Shown: positions 16,317 to 25,302, numbered from the stretch's first letter. The stretch: 36,801 nt of DNA from Bacteroidaceae bacterium (GCA_011959205.1 BLLV01000226.1:1-36801); one strand, 5' to 3'. Numbers and translations are program-made. Notes: generated from the letters alone by a model not told the origin.

Positions 16317-17552
16317 TTATCCCAAGAACGAAATCAGCACACCGGCCGCTACCGCCGAACCGATTACGCCCGAAATATTACTTGCCATACAGTATTGAAG
16401 CACATGATTCTTCGGGTCATACTTCAACGCAATCTCGTTTGCCACACGGCTGGCCATAGGCACGGCACTCAAGCCTGTAGCGCCAATCAGCGGGTTGATT
16501 TTCTTCTTGGTGAACAGATTGAAAATCTTCACAAAGAAAATACCCCCGGTGATAGACAAGGCAAATGCCAGGAAACCACCGATTACAATACCAATCGTAG
16601 TCCAGTTCAAGAACGCCTCAGCTGTCATCGTAGCACCAACCGACAATCCCAAGAAGATCGTGGCGGCATTCATAATACTGTTTGAAGCGGCATCAAACAG
16701 ACGTGAGGTATCACTGCCTATTTCCTTGATCAGGTTACCGAACATCAACATACCAATCAAAGGCACCGAACTGGGAACAAACAAGGCAACGACCGTAGTC
16801 ACCACAATGGGGAAGAAAATCTTCAGCACGCGAAGGTTCTTGATCTCAACGGAAGAAGGGTATTTCTTTTCCTGCTCCTTCATATTGATACTCAATTCCT
16901 TCTTAGAGCACCACAATTTGACCACCAACGGGATGATAACCGGCACCAGAGCCATATACGAATAAGCGGCAATGGCAATAGGACCCAGCAAATGGGGAGC
17001 CAGCTTGATCGTAGTAAAGATAGCCGTAGGACCGTCCGCCCCACCGATAATGCCCAATGATGCCGCTTCTTTCGGAGTGAACCCCATCAGGATAGCTACC
17101 AGCAATACAGTGAAAATGCCCAGCTGGGCAGCCGCACCGAAAATAGAGAGGCGCAGATTACGCAACATCGGACCGAAATCCGTCAAAGCACCTACCCCCA
17201 TAAAGATGATAGGCGGAAGGAAACCGGTCTTAATCAGCATATAGTAGATGAAGTTCATCAGTCCCAGGTCGTGTGCAATTTCGTGCAACGGCATTTCCCA
17301 GATGTTCTTCAACACTCCATTCACCATCACCATGCCGTTCTCATCGGCCTGGACTACGCCCATGTCACCCCCCGGAAAGTTAGCCAGCAACACTCCGAAA
17401 GCTATCGGAATCAGCAACAGCGGCTCGTACTTTTTCTTGATGCCTAGGTAAAGCAAGATGAACGCAATGGCATACATTATCAAGAACTGCGGCTCAGCAA
17501 TGATGTTGCTGAAAGCAGTCATATCATAGAGTCTTTCGAATATATCTTCCAT
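16317..17552 (-). CDS. oadB: Oxaloacetate decarboxylase beta subunit (Na+-translocating)
   Basis: 411 residues, a multi-pass membrane protein with about ten hydrophobic segments. Family hallmarks are LIPIAFGVLLANFPGGDMG, IFMGVGALTDFGPML, LGIIGGADGPTAIFTTIKLAP and the C-terminal GATGLSAVPMASRVANEIAL. The subunit removes CO2 from carboxybiotin and couples this to Na+ export, so oxaloacetate breakdown builds a sodium gradient. Its ATG overlaps the TAA of the alpha-subunit gene (TAATG at 17552), consistent with a fixed stoichiometry. Closely related beta subunits serve methylmalonyl-CoA and glutaconyl-CoA decarboxylases; the pairing with the adjacent PYC/OADA-type alpha chain favours oxaloacetate. 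Confidence 0.92.
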   Translation of the reverse strand: MEDIFERLYDMTAFSNIIAEPQFLIMYAIAFILLYLGIKKKYEPLLLIPIAFGVLLANFPGGDMGVVQADENGMVMVNGVLKNIWEMPLHEIAHDLGLMNFIYYMLIKTGFLPPIIFMGVGALTDFGPMLRNLRLSIFGAAAQLGIFTVLLVAILMGFTPKEAASLGIIGGADGPTAIFTTIKLAPHLLGPIAIAAYSYMALVPVIIPLVVKLWCSKKELSINMKEQEKKYPSSVEIKNLRVLKIFFPIVVTTVVALFVPSSVPLIGMLMFGNLIKEIGSDTSRLFDAASNSIMNAATIFLGLSVGATMTAEAFLNWTTIGIVIGGFLAFALSITGGIFFVKIFNLFTKKKINPLIGATGLSAVPMASRVANEIALKYDPKNHVLQYCMASNISGVIGSAVAAGVLISFLG

Positions 17553-19417
17553 TATACAATTTTCATTAATACGTCATCCTCTGAAACCGTGTCGCCCGGG
17601 TTGGCACAGATGGCAGTAATCGTACCGTCATATTCCGCACGGATGGCATTATAGGTCTTCATCGCTTCGACGTAACAAATCACATCACCTTTATTTACTT
17701 TGTCGCCCGTCTTCTTCGGGGTTTCCTGTGCATTCTTCACCAGGAAGAATTTACCTTCCAACGGAGAAAGCACATCCTTTCCTTCACCTACCGGAACAGG
17801 AGCGGCGGCTTGTGCAGGAGCAGCACCGGCAGCGGCTGTCAATGTAGCCGGATCTACGGCACCATACGCCACCGTAACGCGATAAGGTTGTCCGTTCACA
17901 TCCACAGTCAGTACTTTGGTCTTGTTTTCAGCCTCTACAGAAGTTGTGGCGTTCGCCTTTTCCTCGCGGCGCTTCTTTACATCCGCCAGGAAATCCTCTT
18001 TCGCCTTTCCACTCTTATAAGCTTCATACTGAGCCGGATGCATGGCGTATTCAAACAGTTCTTCATCGTCCTGTCCCTTATCCCACTGTTTTTCCAGCAT
18101 CATCTTGCGATATTTTTCCAACTGGTCGGGATAGTTGTCCTGCGGATTGCCGTCAAAGAACTTGCGTCCCTCGCGTTCTGCCTTTTCTATGATTTCAGGA
18201 GCGAGTTTGCCCGGCAGACGTCCTGCCTTGCCCAAAATCATATCCCAGATATCATCGGCAATCATTCCCCAGCGTTCCTTGCCTTTTTCCATTGCCATCA
18301 CATTCATCATGGCAAGGTTCTTCACATACTGACTGAACGGAGTCACCAAAGGAGGATAACCTACACGCGGCCACACGTATGCCACTTCATTGAACAGTTT
18401 GATCAACAGTTCATCCTGGGTCATGAACGGCAGATTGCGTTTCGCCTTATACTTGTTGATGGATTCCAGATTCGTTTCAAGATCGGCCATCAAACTACCC
18501 ATCATACCGCCCGGCAATCCCGGAGCAATCAGCAAGGAGTTCATCAAACGGTTTTTCGGGCTGATATACAATCCCAGAAAATCATCCATGAATTCCTGAA
18601 CCAGAGAACGAACTTTCATATAGGCTTCCATATTGATTTCGGGTACTTTGAAACCTGCGTCCTTCAACATGGCCTGCACACTGATCAGGTCGGCATGACC
18701 GGTACCCCATGACAAGGGTTCCATACCTACATCAATGTAGTCGCAACCGGCCTGGCATACTTCCAAGATAGAAGCCATATTGAATCCGGGACCTGCATGA
18801 GAGTGATACTGCACAGGGATATTCTTTATTTTCTTGATTCCGGCTACAATCTTGCCCAATGAGACGGGACGTCCGATTCCTGCCATATCCTTGATACAGA
18901 TTTCATCGGCTCCGGCCTCGATGAGCTGTTTGGCCATATTTACATAATATTCTACAGTATGTACCGGAGAGAAAGTGATACAGAGCGAACATTGTGATAT
19001 CATTCCGGCTTCGTGAGCATAGCCGATAGAAGGGATAATGTTGCGAACATCGTTCAATCCGCAGAACGTACGGGTAATATCGGTTCCTTGCGCATGTTTT
19101 ACCTTATAGAACAACTTACGGACATCTGCCGGAACGGGACTCATGCGGAGACCGTTCAACGCACGGTCCAGCATGTGAGTCTGGATGCCTGCTTCGCGAA
19201 AAGGTTTCGTCCACTCGCGCACGGCTCTATTCGGATTTTCACCAAACAATAAATTTACCTGTTCAAAACCACCACCATTTGTTTCTACCCGGGCAAAACA
19301 ACCCATTTCAATAATAGCCGGGGCAACCTTAACCAACTGGTCCACACGGGGCACGTACTTACCTGCGCTCTGCCACATATCGCGGAATACCAGACTAAAT
19401 TTTACTTCTCTTTCCAT
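17552..19417 (-). CDS. oadA: Oxaloacetate decarboxylase alpha subunit with biotin domain
   Basis: 621 residues. The carboxyltransferase barrel keeps the metal and carboxylation residues: the aspartate of VFRDMWQS, the lysine of EICIKDMAGI and the paired histidines of YHSHAGPG, plus LNDVRN and SPVHTVEYYVNMAKQL. A conserved post-barrel domain follows (VGYPPLVTPFSQYV), then an Ala/Pro linker and a biotinyl domain with the biotin lysine K587 in EAMKT. It transfers the carboxyl of oxaloacetate to biotin. The usual RDAHQS or RDGHQS motif reads RDMWQS here, which is unusual. It lies 29 bp after oadG and overlaps oadB. Confidence 0.9.
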   Translation of the reverse strand: MEREVKFSLVFRDMWQSAGKYVPRVDQLVKVAPAIIEMGCFARVETNGGGFEQVNLLFGENPNRAVREWTKPFREAGIQTHMLDRALNGLRMSPVPADVRKLFYKVKHAQGTDITRTFCGLNDVRNIIPSIGYAHEAGMISQCSLCITFSPVHTVEYYVNMAKQLIEAGADEICIKDMAGIGRPVSLGKIVAGIKKIKNIPVQYHSHAGPGFNMASILEVCQAGCDYIDVGMEPLSWGTGHADLISVQAMLKDAGFKVPEINMEAYMKVRSLVQEFMDDFLGLYISPKNRLMNSLLIAPGLPGGMMGSLMADLETNLESINKYKAKRNLPFMTQDELLIKLFNEVAYVWPRVGYPPLVTPFSQYVKNLAMMNVMAMEKGKERWGMIADDIWDMILGKAGRLPGKLAPEIIEKAEREGRKFFDGNPQDNYPDQLEKYRKMMLEKQWDKGQDDEELFEYAMHPAQYEAYKSGKAKEDFLADVKKRREEKANATTSVEAENKTKVLTVDVNGQPYRVTVAYGAVDPATLTAAAGAAPAQAAAPVPVGEGKDVLSPLEGKFFLVKNAQETPKKTGDKVNKGDVICYVEAMKTYNAIRAEYDGTITAICANPGDTVSEDDVLMKIV

Positions 19418-19446
19418 TTTTGATAAATGTGTTTTTCTTTTTTGGA

Positions 19447-19698
19447 TTATAGCTTCTCAATCTTTATCACCTGACCCTTACCTGCCGTCAAAATCTCGAC
19501 TGCCGCCTTAATAGCATCCATAGCACCGGCATCTGCCGTAGATGCTACGGCAGGCGCTTTCTTGGGAGCTTCTTCGGGAGCCACCTTGTTGACAACAGTA
19601 ATAAGGTACTTGCTTAGATAGATAACGATGAGGAGAATGACAAAGACAGTAGCCATACCGACCACCATCAACATCAACCCAACTCCTATGTTCTCCAT
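19447..19698 (-). CDS. oadG: Oxaloacetate decarboxylase gamma subunit
   Basis: 83 residues. One N-terminal membrane helix (GVGLMLMVVGMATVFVILLI) starts the OadG pattern, followed by a short Ala/Pro/Glu linker (APEEAPKKAPAVAS) and a hydrophilic tail. In the characterised complexes the gamma chain holds alpha and beta together and binds zinc through C-terminal histidines; none are evident here, so that feature differs. It is the first gene of the oadG-oadA-oadB operon. Confidence 0.85.
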   Translation of the reverse strand: MENIGVGLMLMVVGMATVFVILLIVIYLSKYLITVVNKVAPEEAPKKAPAVASTADAGAMDAIKAAVEILTAGKGQVIKIEKL

Positions 19699-19761
19699 AA
19701 ATTTTAGTGTTATTAATAGTACTTACTACACTCATAGGTTATTCAAAACCTAAAAAGTGCT

Positions 19762-19769
19762 CAAATTTA
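19762..19769 (-). promoter_or_regulatory. -7 box (TAAATTTG) of the oad operon
   Basis: A TAnnTTTG match on the minus strand, 63 bp upstream of the oadG ATG. The predicted leader contains a small hairpin, AGGTTTTGAATAACCT (19735-19750). Confidence 0.55.
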
Positions 19770-19839
19770 GCCATTTCGGCTTTATTTTTATCATAAATGG
19801 AATACAAAATATGCAAAATTATCAGAAAAGAAGAAGAGA

Positions 19840-20343
19840 CTAAGAAAAAAGAATTTCATTTAATGATTTACGCTTCTTTTCTGTAACTTCATCCTCCGCA
19901 TAACCAATCGGAATCAAAACAGCAGGTTCCAAATTTCCGGGCAACTCCAAAATCTCACTGCATTGCGAAGCATCAAAATTACAAACCCAACAAGTTCCCA
20001 GCCCTTGTTCGGTAGCAGCCAGACAAAGATGTTCTACTGCAATAGCAATGTCAATATCAGCATGATCCTTGTTATCAACACGACGATGCCAAGACTCATT
20101 ATGATCCACACAAGCCACAATGATGCAAGGAGCCGTAGCAAGCCACTCACGTTTATAACATGAATGCAAAGCTTTCAATACAGCCTCATCTGTAACAATA
20201 CGGAAACGCCATGGTTGAAAATTGACTGCCGATGGTGCAAAACGTACACATTCCATGATATAATCCAACTTTTCAGCCTCAATGGGGCGATTGGCATATT
20301 TGCGTGCAGAGTAGCGCGCCTTCACTAATTCTAGAAAGTTCAT
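19840..20343 (-). CDS. Nitroreductase family protein
   Basis: 167 residues from ATG 20343 (ATG 20349 is also possible). The N-terminal RYSARKYANRPIEAEKLDYI and VRFAPSAVNFQPWRFRIV mark the FMN-binding nitroreductase fold; VEHLCLAATEQGLGTCWVC and LIPIGYA complete the pattern. These dimeric flavoenzymes reduce nitro groups, quinones or flavins with NAD(P)H; the physiological substrate cannot be told from sequence. It is a single gene, divergent from the HAD phosphatase gene. Confidence 0.88.
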   Translation of the reverse strand: MNFLELVKARYSARKYANRPIEAEKLDYIMECVRFAPSAVNFQPWRFRIVTDEAVLKALHSCYKREWLATAPCIIVACVDHNESWHRRVDNKDHADIDIAIAVEHLCLAATEQGLGTCWVCNFDASQCSEILELPGNLEPAVLIPIGYAEDEVTEKKRKSLNEILFS

Positions 20344-20366
20344 AAGCATTATTATTAGTTTGCATA

Positions 20367-20374
20367 CAAAAATA
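20367..20374 (-). promoter_or_regulatory. -7 box (TATTTTTG) of the nitroreductase gene
   Basis: A TAnnTTTG match on the minus strand, 23 bp upstream of ATG 20343. It almost touches the opposing box at 20376-20383, so the two divergent promoters would compete for the same polymerase footprint. Confidence 0.45.
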
Positions 20375-20375
20375 C

Positions 20376-20383
20376 TAACTTTG
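20376..20383 (+). promoter_or_regulatory. -7 box (TAACTTTG) of the HAD phosphatase gene
   Basis: A TAnnTTTG match 22 bp upstream of the ATG at 20406, giving a leader of about 15 nt. No TTTG at the expected -33 distance. Confidence 0.6.
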
Positions 20384-20405
20384 CGCCACTAAAAGAAATA
20401 CAAAT

Positions 20406-21056
20406 ATGAAGAAACTTATAATATTCGATCTGGACGGCACATTACTGAACACGATTGCCGACTTAGCTACAGCCACCAATCAAGCCTTGCAGTATTATGG
20501 CTATCCTACACATGAAACGGAAGCATACCGTTTTTTTGTTGGAAACGGAATCAACAAATTATTTGAGCGTGCTTTGCCTGAAGGTGAACGCACGGAAGAG
20601 AATATATGGAAGATACGTTCACAGTTTATCCCCTACTACGACAAACACAATACCGATTTAAGCTGCCCCTATCCCGGTATCCCCGAATTATTAGAAACCC
20701 TGCAACGGCAAGGAATCATGATAGCAGTCGCCTCCAACAAATACCAGGCTGCTACCCGAAAACTGATATCCCATTATTTTCCGGAAATCAATTTCGTAGA
20801 GGTACTGGGACAGCGTGAAGGTATACCGGCCAAACCCGATCCATCCATCGTAAACGAAATCAGGGCAAAAGCAGGAGTCAAGCAGGATGATATACTTTAT
20901 GTAGGCGATTCCAATGTAGATATGAAAACGGCGCACCATGCCGGAGTAACAGCCATAGGTGTGGCATGGGGATTCCGGCCACGTACGGAATTGGAAAATT
21001 CACAACCGGCACATATCATAGAAAAAGCGGAAGATTTGCTGCCGCTTCTCCTTTAA
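20406..21056 (+). CDS. HAD family phosphatase (phosphoglycolate phosphatase-like)
   Basis: 216 residues, subclass I HAD hydrolase. Motif I is IFDLDGTLLNT (nucleophile and acid aspartates), motif II is IAVASNK, and motif III/IV is GDSNVDMKTAHHAG. The cap region and overall length resemble Gph, which hydrolyses 2-phosphoglycolate, but HAD phosphatases are promiscuous and the assignment to that substrate is tentative. The large MscS-like gene begins 41 bp downstream, so the two may be cotranscribed. Confidence 0.85.
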   Translation: MKKLIIFDLDGTLLNTIADLATATNQALQYYGYPTHETEAYRFFVGNGINKLFERALPEGERTEENIWKIRSQFIPYYDKHNTDLSCPYPGIPELLETLQRQGIMIAVASNKYQAATRKLISHYFPEINFVEVLGQREGIPAKPDPSIVNEIRAKAGVKQDDILYVGDSNVDMKTAHHAGVTAIGVAWGFRPRTELENSQPAHIIEKAEDLLPLLL

Positions 21057-21097
21057 TCACGATTCTCATGTTTATCCACTTTAAGATAAGAAAACGT

Positions 21098-22891
21098 ATG
21101 AACAAGAACAGAATATGGGTTATTCTGATAACCCTGTTGTTTACTACCGGAGCACATGCACAGTTGAAAGAGACATTACAGAATATTCTAAAAAATGATA
21201 CAACTCACAACACAGCTATAGCCACCATAACAGATTCTACCCGCCTTAAAGAAATGCAGAAGGAGTTGGAAACTGCACGATTAAATGAAGCCAACATGCG
21301 CTTGGAAATGGAACAACTCCGGTTGCTTACTTTCTCTGCTGACTCTTTAAAGCAGGCTGAACAAAAATCAAAAATCGATTCATTAAGACGGGTTACCAAA
21401 GGAGTTCCCGTAGTAGTGGAAGGAGACACCTTGTTCTATCTATATACAAACCGGGGCGGATACACTGCACAAGCCCGTGCGGAAATGGATGCTGCCGTTA
21501 TCACTGAACTGGGAAAGCGTTTCACACTGCATCCGGACTCCGTATATATAGAGAATACGGACATAGTAACAGACGTGATGTACGGTGACAAAGTTATCGT
21601 TTCTTTTACAGACAAAGATGGTCTATGGGAAAATTGCTCACGCGAACAACTGGCGGCACATGTGCGTACCATCATTATAGACAAATTGAAAGATATGCAT
21701 GAAGAACATAGTTTCATGCAATTATGCAAACGCATTCTTTACTTCCTATTGGTATTAGTTGGACAATTCCTATTATACCGGCTGACACTCTGGCTGTACA
21801 GAAAATCCAAAGTACGTATCCAACTCCTGAAAGACACCCGGCTGAAACCAATCTCCATTCAGAATTACGAAATACTAGATACGCAAAAACAGGTGAATCT
21901 GCTAATTTTCGGAGCCAGTATCATACGTTATTTATTAGTACTGCTACAATTACTATTCACCGTTCCTTTGCTATTTTCCATTTTCCCACAAACTAAGAAT
22001 CTGGCATATACTATTTTCTATTATATTTGGGATCCGGTAAAAGGAATATTGAAAGGCATAGTAAACTATATACCCAACCTGTTCACGATTCTGGTTATCT
22101 ATTATGCCATAAAATATGTTATCAAAGGATTGCGTTACCTAGCTACAGAGATTGATTCAGGGCGACTGAAAATCAATGGTTTTTATTCAGATTGGGCCAT
22201 GCCTACTTTCCATATTGTCCGGTTCTTGCTATATGCCTTTATGATTGCGATGATTTATCCTTATCTGCCCGGATCTAAATCCGGAGTATTTCAGGGAATA
22301 TCCGTATTTGTGGGATTAATCATTTCGTTAGGTTCAAGCACCGTTATCGGCAACATCATTGCAGGACTAGTTATCACTTATATGCGCCCCTTTAAACCGG
22401 GAGACCGTATCAAATTGAATGACACCATAGGCAATGTTATGGAAAAGACCGTATTAGTAACCCGCATTCGCACCCCAAAGAATGAAATAGTAACAATTCC
22501 CAATTCATTCATGATGTCCTCACACACCGTAAACTATAGTGAATCCGCACGCTCCTACGGTTTAATTATTCATACCGAAGTAAGCATCGGATATGATATA
22601 CCTTGGAGGAAAGTGCATCAATTATTAATTGATGCAGCATTAGCTACCCCGGGAATACAAAATAATCCAGAACCTTTTGTACTGGAAACGTCATTGAGCG
22701 ACTGGTATCCTGTCTATCAGATAAATGCTTTTATACAAGAAGCTGATCAAATGCCTAAAATATATTCGGGACTACTTCAAAGTATACAAGACAAATTCGA
22801 TAAAGCAGGAATCGAAATCATGTCACCGCACTATATAGCTACCCGTGATGGAAATGAGTCAACCATACCCCCAAAAACAAACGGTGAATAA
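21098..22891 (+). CDS. Large MscS-family mechanosensitive channel
   Basis: About 597 residues from ATG 21098, chosen because it begins a clear signal peptide (MNKNRIWVILITLLFTTGAHA); the upstream in-frame ATG at 20966 lies inside the HAD gene. A periplasmic domain with a coiled stretch (LKEMQKELETARLNEANMRL) is followed by about five membrane segments. The pore helix and beta domain follow: VFVGLIISLGSSTVIGNIIA, GLVITYMRPFKPGDRI and VTIPNSFMMSSHTVNYSES. It resembles the multi-helix MscK/YbiO-type channels. It should respond to membrane tension; whether it gates like MscS is not shown. Confidence 0.88.
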   Translation: MNKNRIWVILITLLFTTGAHAQLKETLQNILKNDTTHNTAIATITDSTRLKEMQKELETARLNEANMRLEMEQLRLLTFSADSLKQAEQKSKIDSLRRVTKGVPVVVEGDTLFYLYTNRGGYTAQARAEMDAAVITELGKRFTLHPDSVYIENTDIVTDVMYGDKVIVSFTDKDGLWENCSREQLAAHVRTIIIDKLKDMHEEHSFMQLCKRILYFLLVLVGQFLLYRLTLWLYRKSKVRIQLLKDTRLKPISIQNYEILDTQKQVNLLIFGASIIRYLLVLLQLLFTVPLLFSIFPQTKNLAYTIFYYIWDPVKGILKGIVNYIPNLFTILVIYYAIKYVIKGLRYLATEIDSGRLKINGFYSDWAMPTFHIVRFLLYAFMIAMIYPYLPGSKSGVFQGISVFVGLIISLGSSTVIGNIIAGLVITYMRPFKPGDRIKLNDTIGNVMEKTVLVTRIRTPKNEIVTIPNSFMMSSHTVNYSESARSYGLIIHTEVSIGYDIPWRKVHQLLIDAALATPGIQNNPEPFVLETSLSDWYPVYQINAFIQEADQMPKIYSGLLQSIQDKFDKAGIEIMSPHYIATRDGNESTIPPKTNGE

Positions 22892-22958
22892 TATGAACAT
22901 TCCACCCTTTTGTTACGTTTATATAAATATAGTATAAACTAAAAAAGAAAAACGTATT

Positions 22959-23399
22959 ATGTCTGTCATTTATAAATTCTTATTTCCAGCCAAGCCCGAT
23001 GGTACTGCCATGTCACTCCTGATAGTAGCTTTACGAATCCTGTTTGGCATTTTACTGATGTCGCATGGTGTACAGAAATGGGCCAATTATGATGTCATGT
23101 CCGGCAGTTTTCCTGATCCGTTAGGAATAGGCAGCCAACTATCATTGATACTAGCTATTTTTGGCGAGATGATTTGCTCGATGGCTTTCATTTTCGGATT
23201 CCTTTATCGCCTGGCAATGCTTCCGATGATCTTCACCATGTGTATCGCATTCTTTGTAGTCCATGGTTCCGATCCTTTCGCCGTCAAAGAATTGGCCTTC
23301 ATTTATCTGGCAGTATTCGTATTATTGTATATAGCAGGGCCGGGTAAATTCTCGTTAGACCATTTCATAGCCCAAGCAATTGCCTCCCGTAATAAATAA
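22959..23399 (+). CDS. DoxX family membrane protein
   Basis: 146 residues with four hydrophobic segments. LLIVALRILFGILLMSHGVQ near residue 25, LAIFGEMICSMAFIFGF and the end YLAVFVLLYIAGPGKFSLD are typical of DoxX/YphA-type proteins. Members of the family act with quinone-linked oxidoreductases or in redox stress, but the role here is unknown. Its stop is 5 bp from the convergent DUF4435 gene. The 67-bp upstream gap is A/T-rich and shows a weak TTTTG/TATAAAC promoter-like pair. Confidence 0.82.
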   Translation: MSVIYKFLFPAKPDGTAMSLLIVALRILFGILLMSHGVQKWANYDVMSGSFPDPLGIGSQLSLILAIFGEMICSMAFIFGFLYRLAMLPMIFTMCIAFFVVHGSDPFAVKELAFIYLAVFVLLYIAGPGKFSLDHFIAQAIASRNK

Positions 23400-23404
23400 C
23401 CGGA

Positions 23405-24400
23405 TCAGATATGTTTCAAGAAGCGTTCTATATCCGCTTCCAATTTTTTATAAAGAGGTGATAACTTATAGCTGGTATGTTTGCGGAGTACAATGTCTAC
23501 TCCCAACTGCCGGCGCTGGTAACTGGTCAGTTCATTATGAAACTGCATATTGTGTTCCGCCAGTTCTTTAATCTCCGTTTCACGTTCACGGCGTAGCACG
23601 TTGCAGACCGGCACTAATAATCTCATGACCACATTATCCATCATGTGATGTCCTTGAATAAACATGTAAGTATTATCCTCATTCACACCCAATTTGGCAA
23701 ATTCCCCCTTCATCGCTTCTATCTCTTCCAAAGCTTTCGGATGACGATGTTCCAATTCCAATAGTTTACGCCTCACCCTGCGATTCATACTTTCCAAGCT
23801 TCGTTCGGGATGGTAAACACTGACGTGGTCCAATTTCACATAGGAGCAGAAGTCCAGCAAAGAGAATTCGGAAAGATTATGCTTTCTATAAAACCAGACC
23901 GACCATACAAACAGCGGATAAGCTATCTGGGAATACATGCGCATGAAAGCGACAAAATCTATCAACGGATGGTCATTCAACGTTGCCATGACACAAACCT
24001 CATGCAATGCTTCGGCATAACACTGATAGTTTTCTATGGCATACGCATACGTATGAAAAACATATTTGTTATTTATAATGTAACGTGACGTATGGGTAGC
24101 TCCCTGCAACAGATAGTCATAATCACTATCCACACAAGCAATCATATTTTGCCCCAACTGAGGTCCCAACTCATTCATCAATACAGATTTCTTGCCTTTT
24201 GCCAGAGTGGTTTTCGAAGGAAGCATCACCTCGAAATAGCGGGTCTCATCCTCATACTCGCTCAGCAGGGTGCGCCAAAACGAAATATCGTCATAACTCT
24301 CGACATACGCAATAATCTTGCGCCGCGAGCGTCTGGGCTTCAATTTGTTGGCCGCACCAATATATAAGGAGGAGAGATTTTCGGACAATCTTTTTCCCAT
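23405..24400 (-). CDS. DUF4435 protein (TOPRIM-like), partner of the adjacent ATPase
   Basis: 331 residues. The N-terminal part fits the TOPRIM-like DUF4435 fold: a glutamate in IIAYVESYDDISFWRTLL (about residue 34) and a DxD in MIACVDSDYDYLL. A long helical C-terminal domain rich in charged residues follows (SMNRRVRRKLLELEHRH). DUF4435 is the fold of AriB, the toxin/nuclease of the PARIS anti-phage system, which works with an ABC-type ATPase AriA. Here the ATPase gene lies 21 bp upstream on the same strand, the same pairing. The exact family within DUF4435 is not decided by eye. Confidence 0.75.
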   Translation of the reverse strand: MGKRLSENLSSLYIGAANKLKPRRSRRKIIAYVESYDDISFWRTLLSEYEDETRYFEVMLPSKTTLAKGKKSVLMNELGPQLGQNMIACVDSDYDYLLQGATHTSRYIINNKYVFHTYAYAIENYQCYAEALHEVCVMATLNDHPLIDFVAFMRMYSQIAYPLFVWSVWFYRKHNLSEFSLLDFCSYVKLDHVSVYHPERSLESMNRRVRRKLLELEHRHPKALEEIEAMKGEFAKLGVNEDNTYMFIQGHHMMDNVVMRLLVPVCNVLRRERETEIKELAEHNMQFHNELTSYQRRQLGVDIVLRKHTSYKLSPLYKKLEADIERFLKHI

Positions 24401-24421
24401 AGTGTTGTCGTTAGAAATTGT

Positions 24422-25243
24422 TTATTTTGTAATATCGCTCACTTCGGTCACCGCATCCAGCCATCCGTCCATAATCACCGCCGGCGAATGAGTTGTCAAC
24501 ACAATCTGCACATTCGGATTCAATTGCCGTATCAGGGAAATAAGGCGTTGCTGCCATTCCACATGCAGAGATACTTCCGGCTCATCCATAAACAGGACTC
24601 CCCGACGGTTGTCCTGTACCAGAACCGTCAGCAAGATAACCAGAATCTGCTTCTCGCCGGAAGACAATTGATAAGGATAAAGCATATCCCCATCCTGTTC
24701 AAACAAGATTTCATTGCTTTTACGGATGATTTTCTTACCGGTCTCACCAAACAAGTCATCCATCAGATCCTGAAATTTGGTCTTGGGGTAAGACATCTCG
24801 GCAGCACGAAGCTGGCCGTCAGGACCGCCAGAGGTAAGACACTCGATAATGCGGTTGCCAATATTTACCTGATAATCCAGATAACGCCGCTGCAATTGAT
24901 AAAGCTGCCAGTCCAACTCCGTCTTTACATTTTTATCCGCCATCTTCTCCAGAAGCTCCGAGTGAATCAACGGGCGGTCAAAACTGCGGATTACATCAAA
25001 GTGTATCTGGGTGGCATCTTCCGGAGAAAAGACAAAATGTACTCCGGGAGCATAACCGTTACTCAACGCTCCACCTTCCAAAGCTGTCAGACTGTTCACT
25101 GATCTGTTCAGAATCGTGCTCTTACCAATACCATTCACTCCGCTCAGGATATTGACATCCGGACGCAGTTCCCATGAGATATCCTTGCGGCCCCAAAGCC
25201 GTTTTATCTCGATACGTTTTATATAATCAGCTTGCTTTTTCAT
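24422..25243 (-). CDS. Compact ABC/AAA-type ATPase (OLD/AriA-like)
   Basis: 273 residues with all ABC-ATPase motifs: Walker A SGVNGIGKST (about residues 34-43), signature YQLSSGEKQILV, Walker B GVLFMDEPEVSLHVEWQ and the H-loop VLTTHSPAVI. The EPEVSLH form is typical of OLD-family and AAA_15/AAA_21 proteins in phage defence and DNA repair, not of transporters. The arm between Walker A and signature is short, so the protein is much smaller than AriA as I know it. It is followed 21 bp later by the DUF4435 gene. A -7 box lies upstream at 25266-25273. Confidence 0.82.
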   Translation of the reverse strand: MKKQADYIKRIEIKRLWGRKDISWELRPDVNILSGVNGIGKSTILNRSVNSLTALEGGALSNGYAPGVHFVFSPEDATQIHFDVIRSFDRPLIHSELLEKMADKNVKTELDWQLYQLQRRYLDYQVNIGNRIIECLTSGGPDGQLRAAEMSYPKTKFQDLMDDLFGETGKKIIRKSNEILFEQDGDMLYPYQLSSGEKQILVILLTVLVQDNRRGVLFMDEPEVSLHVEWQQRLISLIRQLNPNVQIVLTTHSPAVIMDGWLDAVTEVSDITK

Positions 25244-25265
25244 CTTTGATAGATTTACTCTTAAG

Positions 25266-25273
25266 CAAAGATA
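25266..25273 (-). promoter_or_regulatory. -7 box (TATCTTTG) of the ATPase-DUF4435 operon
   Basis: A perfect TAnnTTTG match on the minus strand, 22 bp upstream of the ATPase ATG (25243), giving a leader of about 16 nt. Confidence 0.6.
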
Positions 25274-25294
25274 GAAAATATAAAAAAAACCTCC

Positions 25295-25302
25295 TACATT
25301 TG
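25295..25302 (+). promoter_or_regulatory. -7 box (TACATTTG) of the EamA transporter gene
   Basis: A TAnnTTTG match 24 bp upstream of the ATG at 25327. The in-frame ATG further upstream at 25174 is before this box and inside the ATPase gene, so it is rejected. Confidence 0.6.

Noticed and set aside
17810-18712. 300-codon plus-strand open frame within oadA
   Set aside because: It is a shadow of the high-quality oadA frame, with no domain and His/Phe-rich text.
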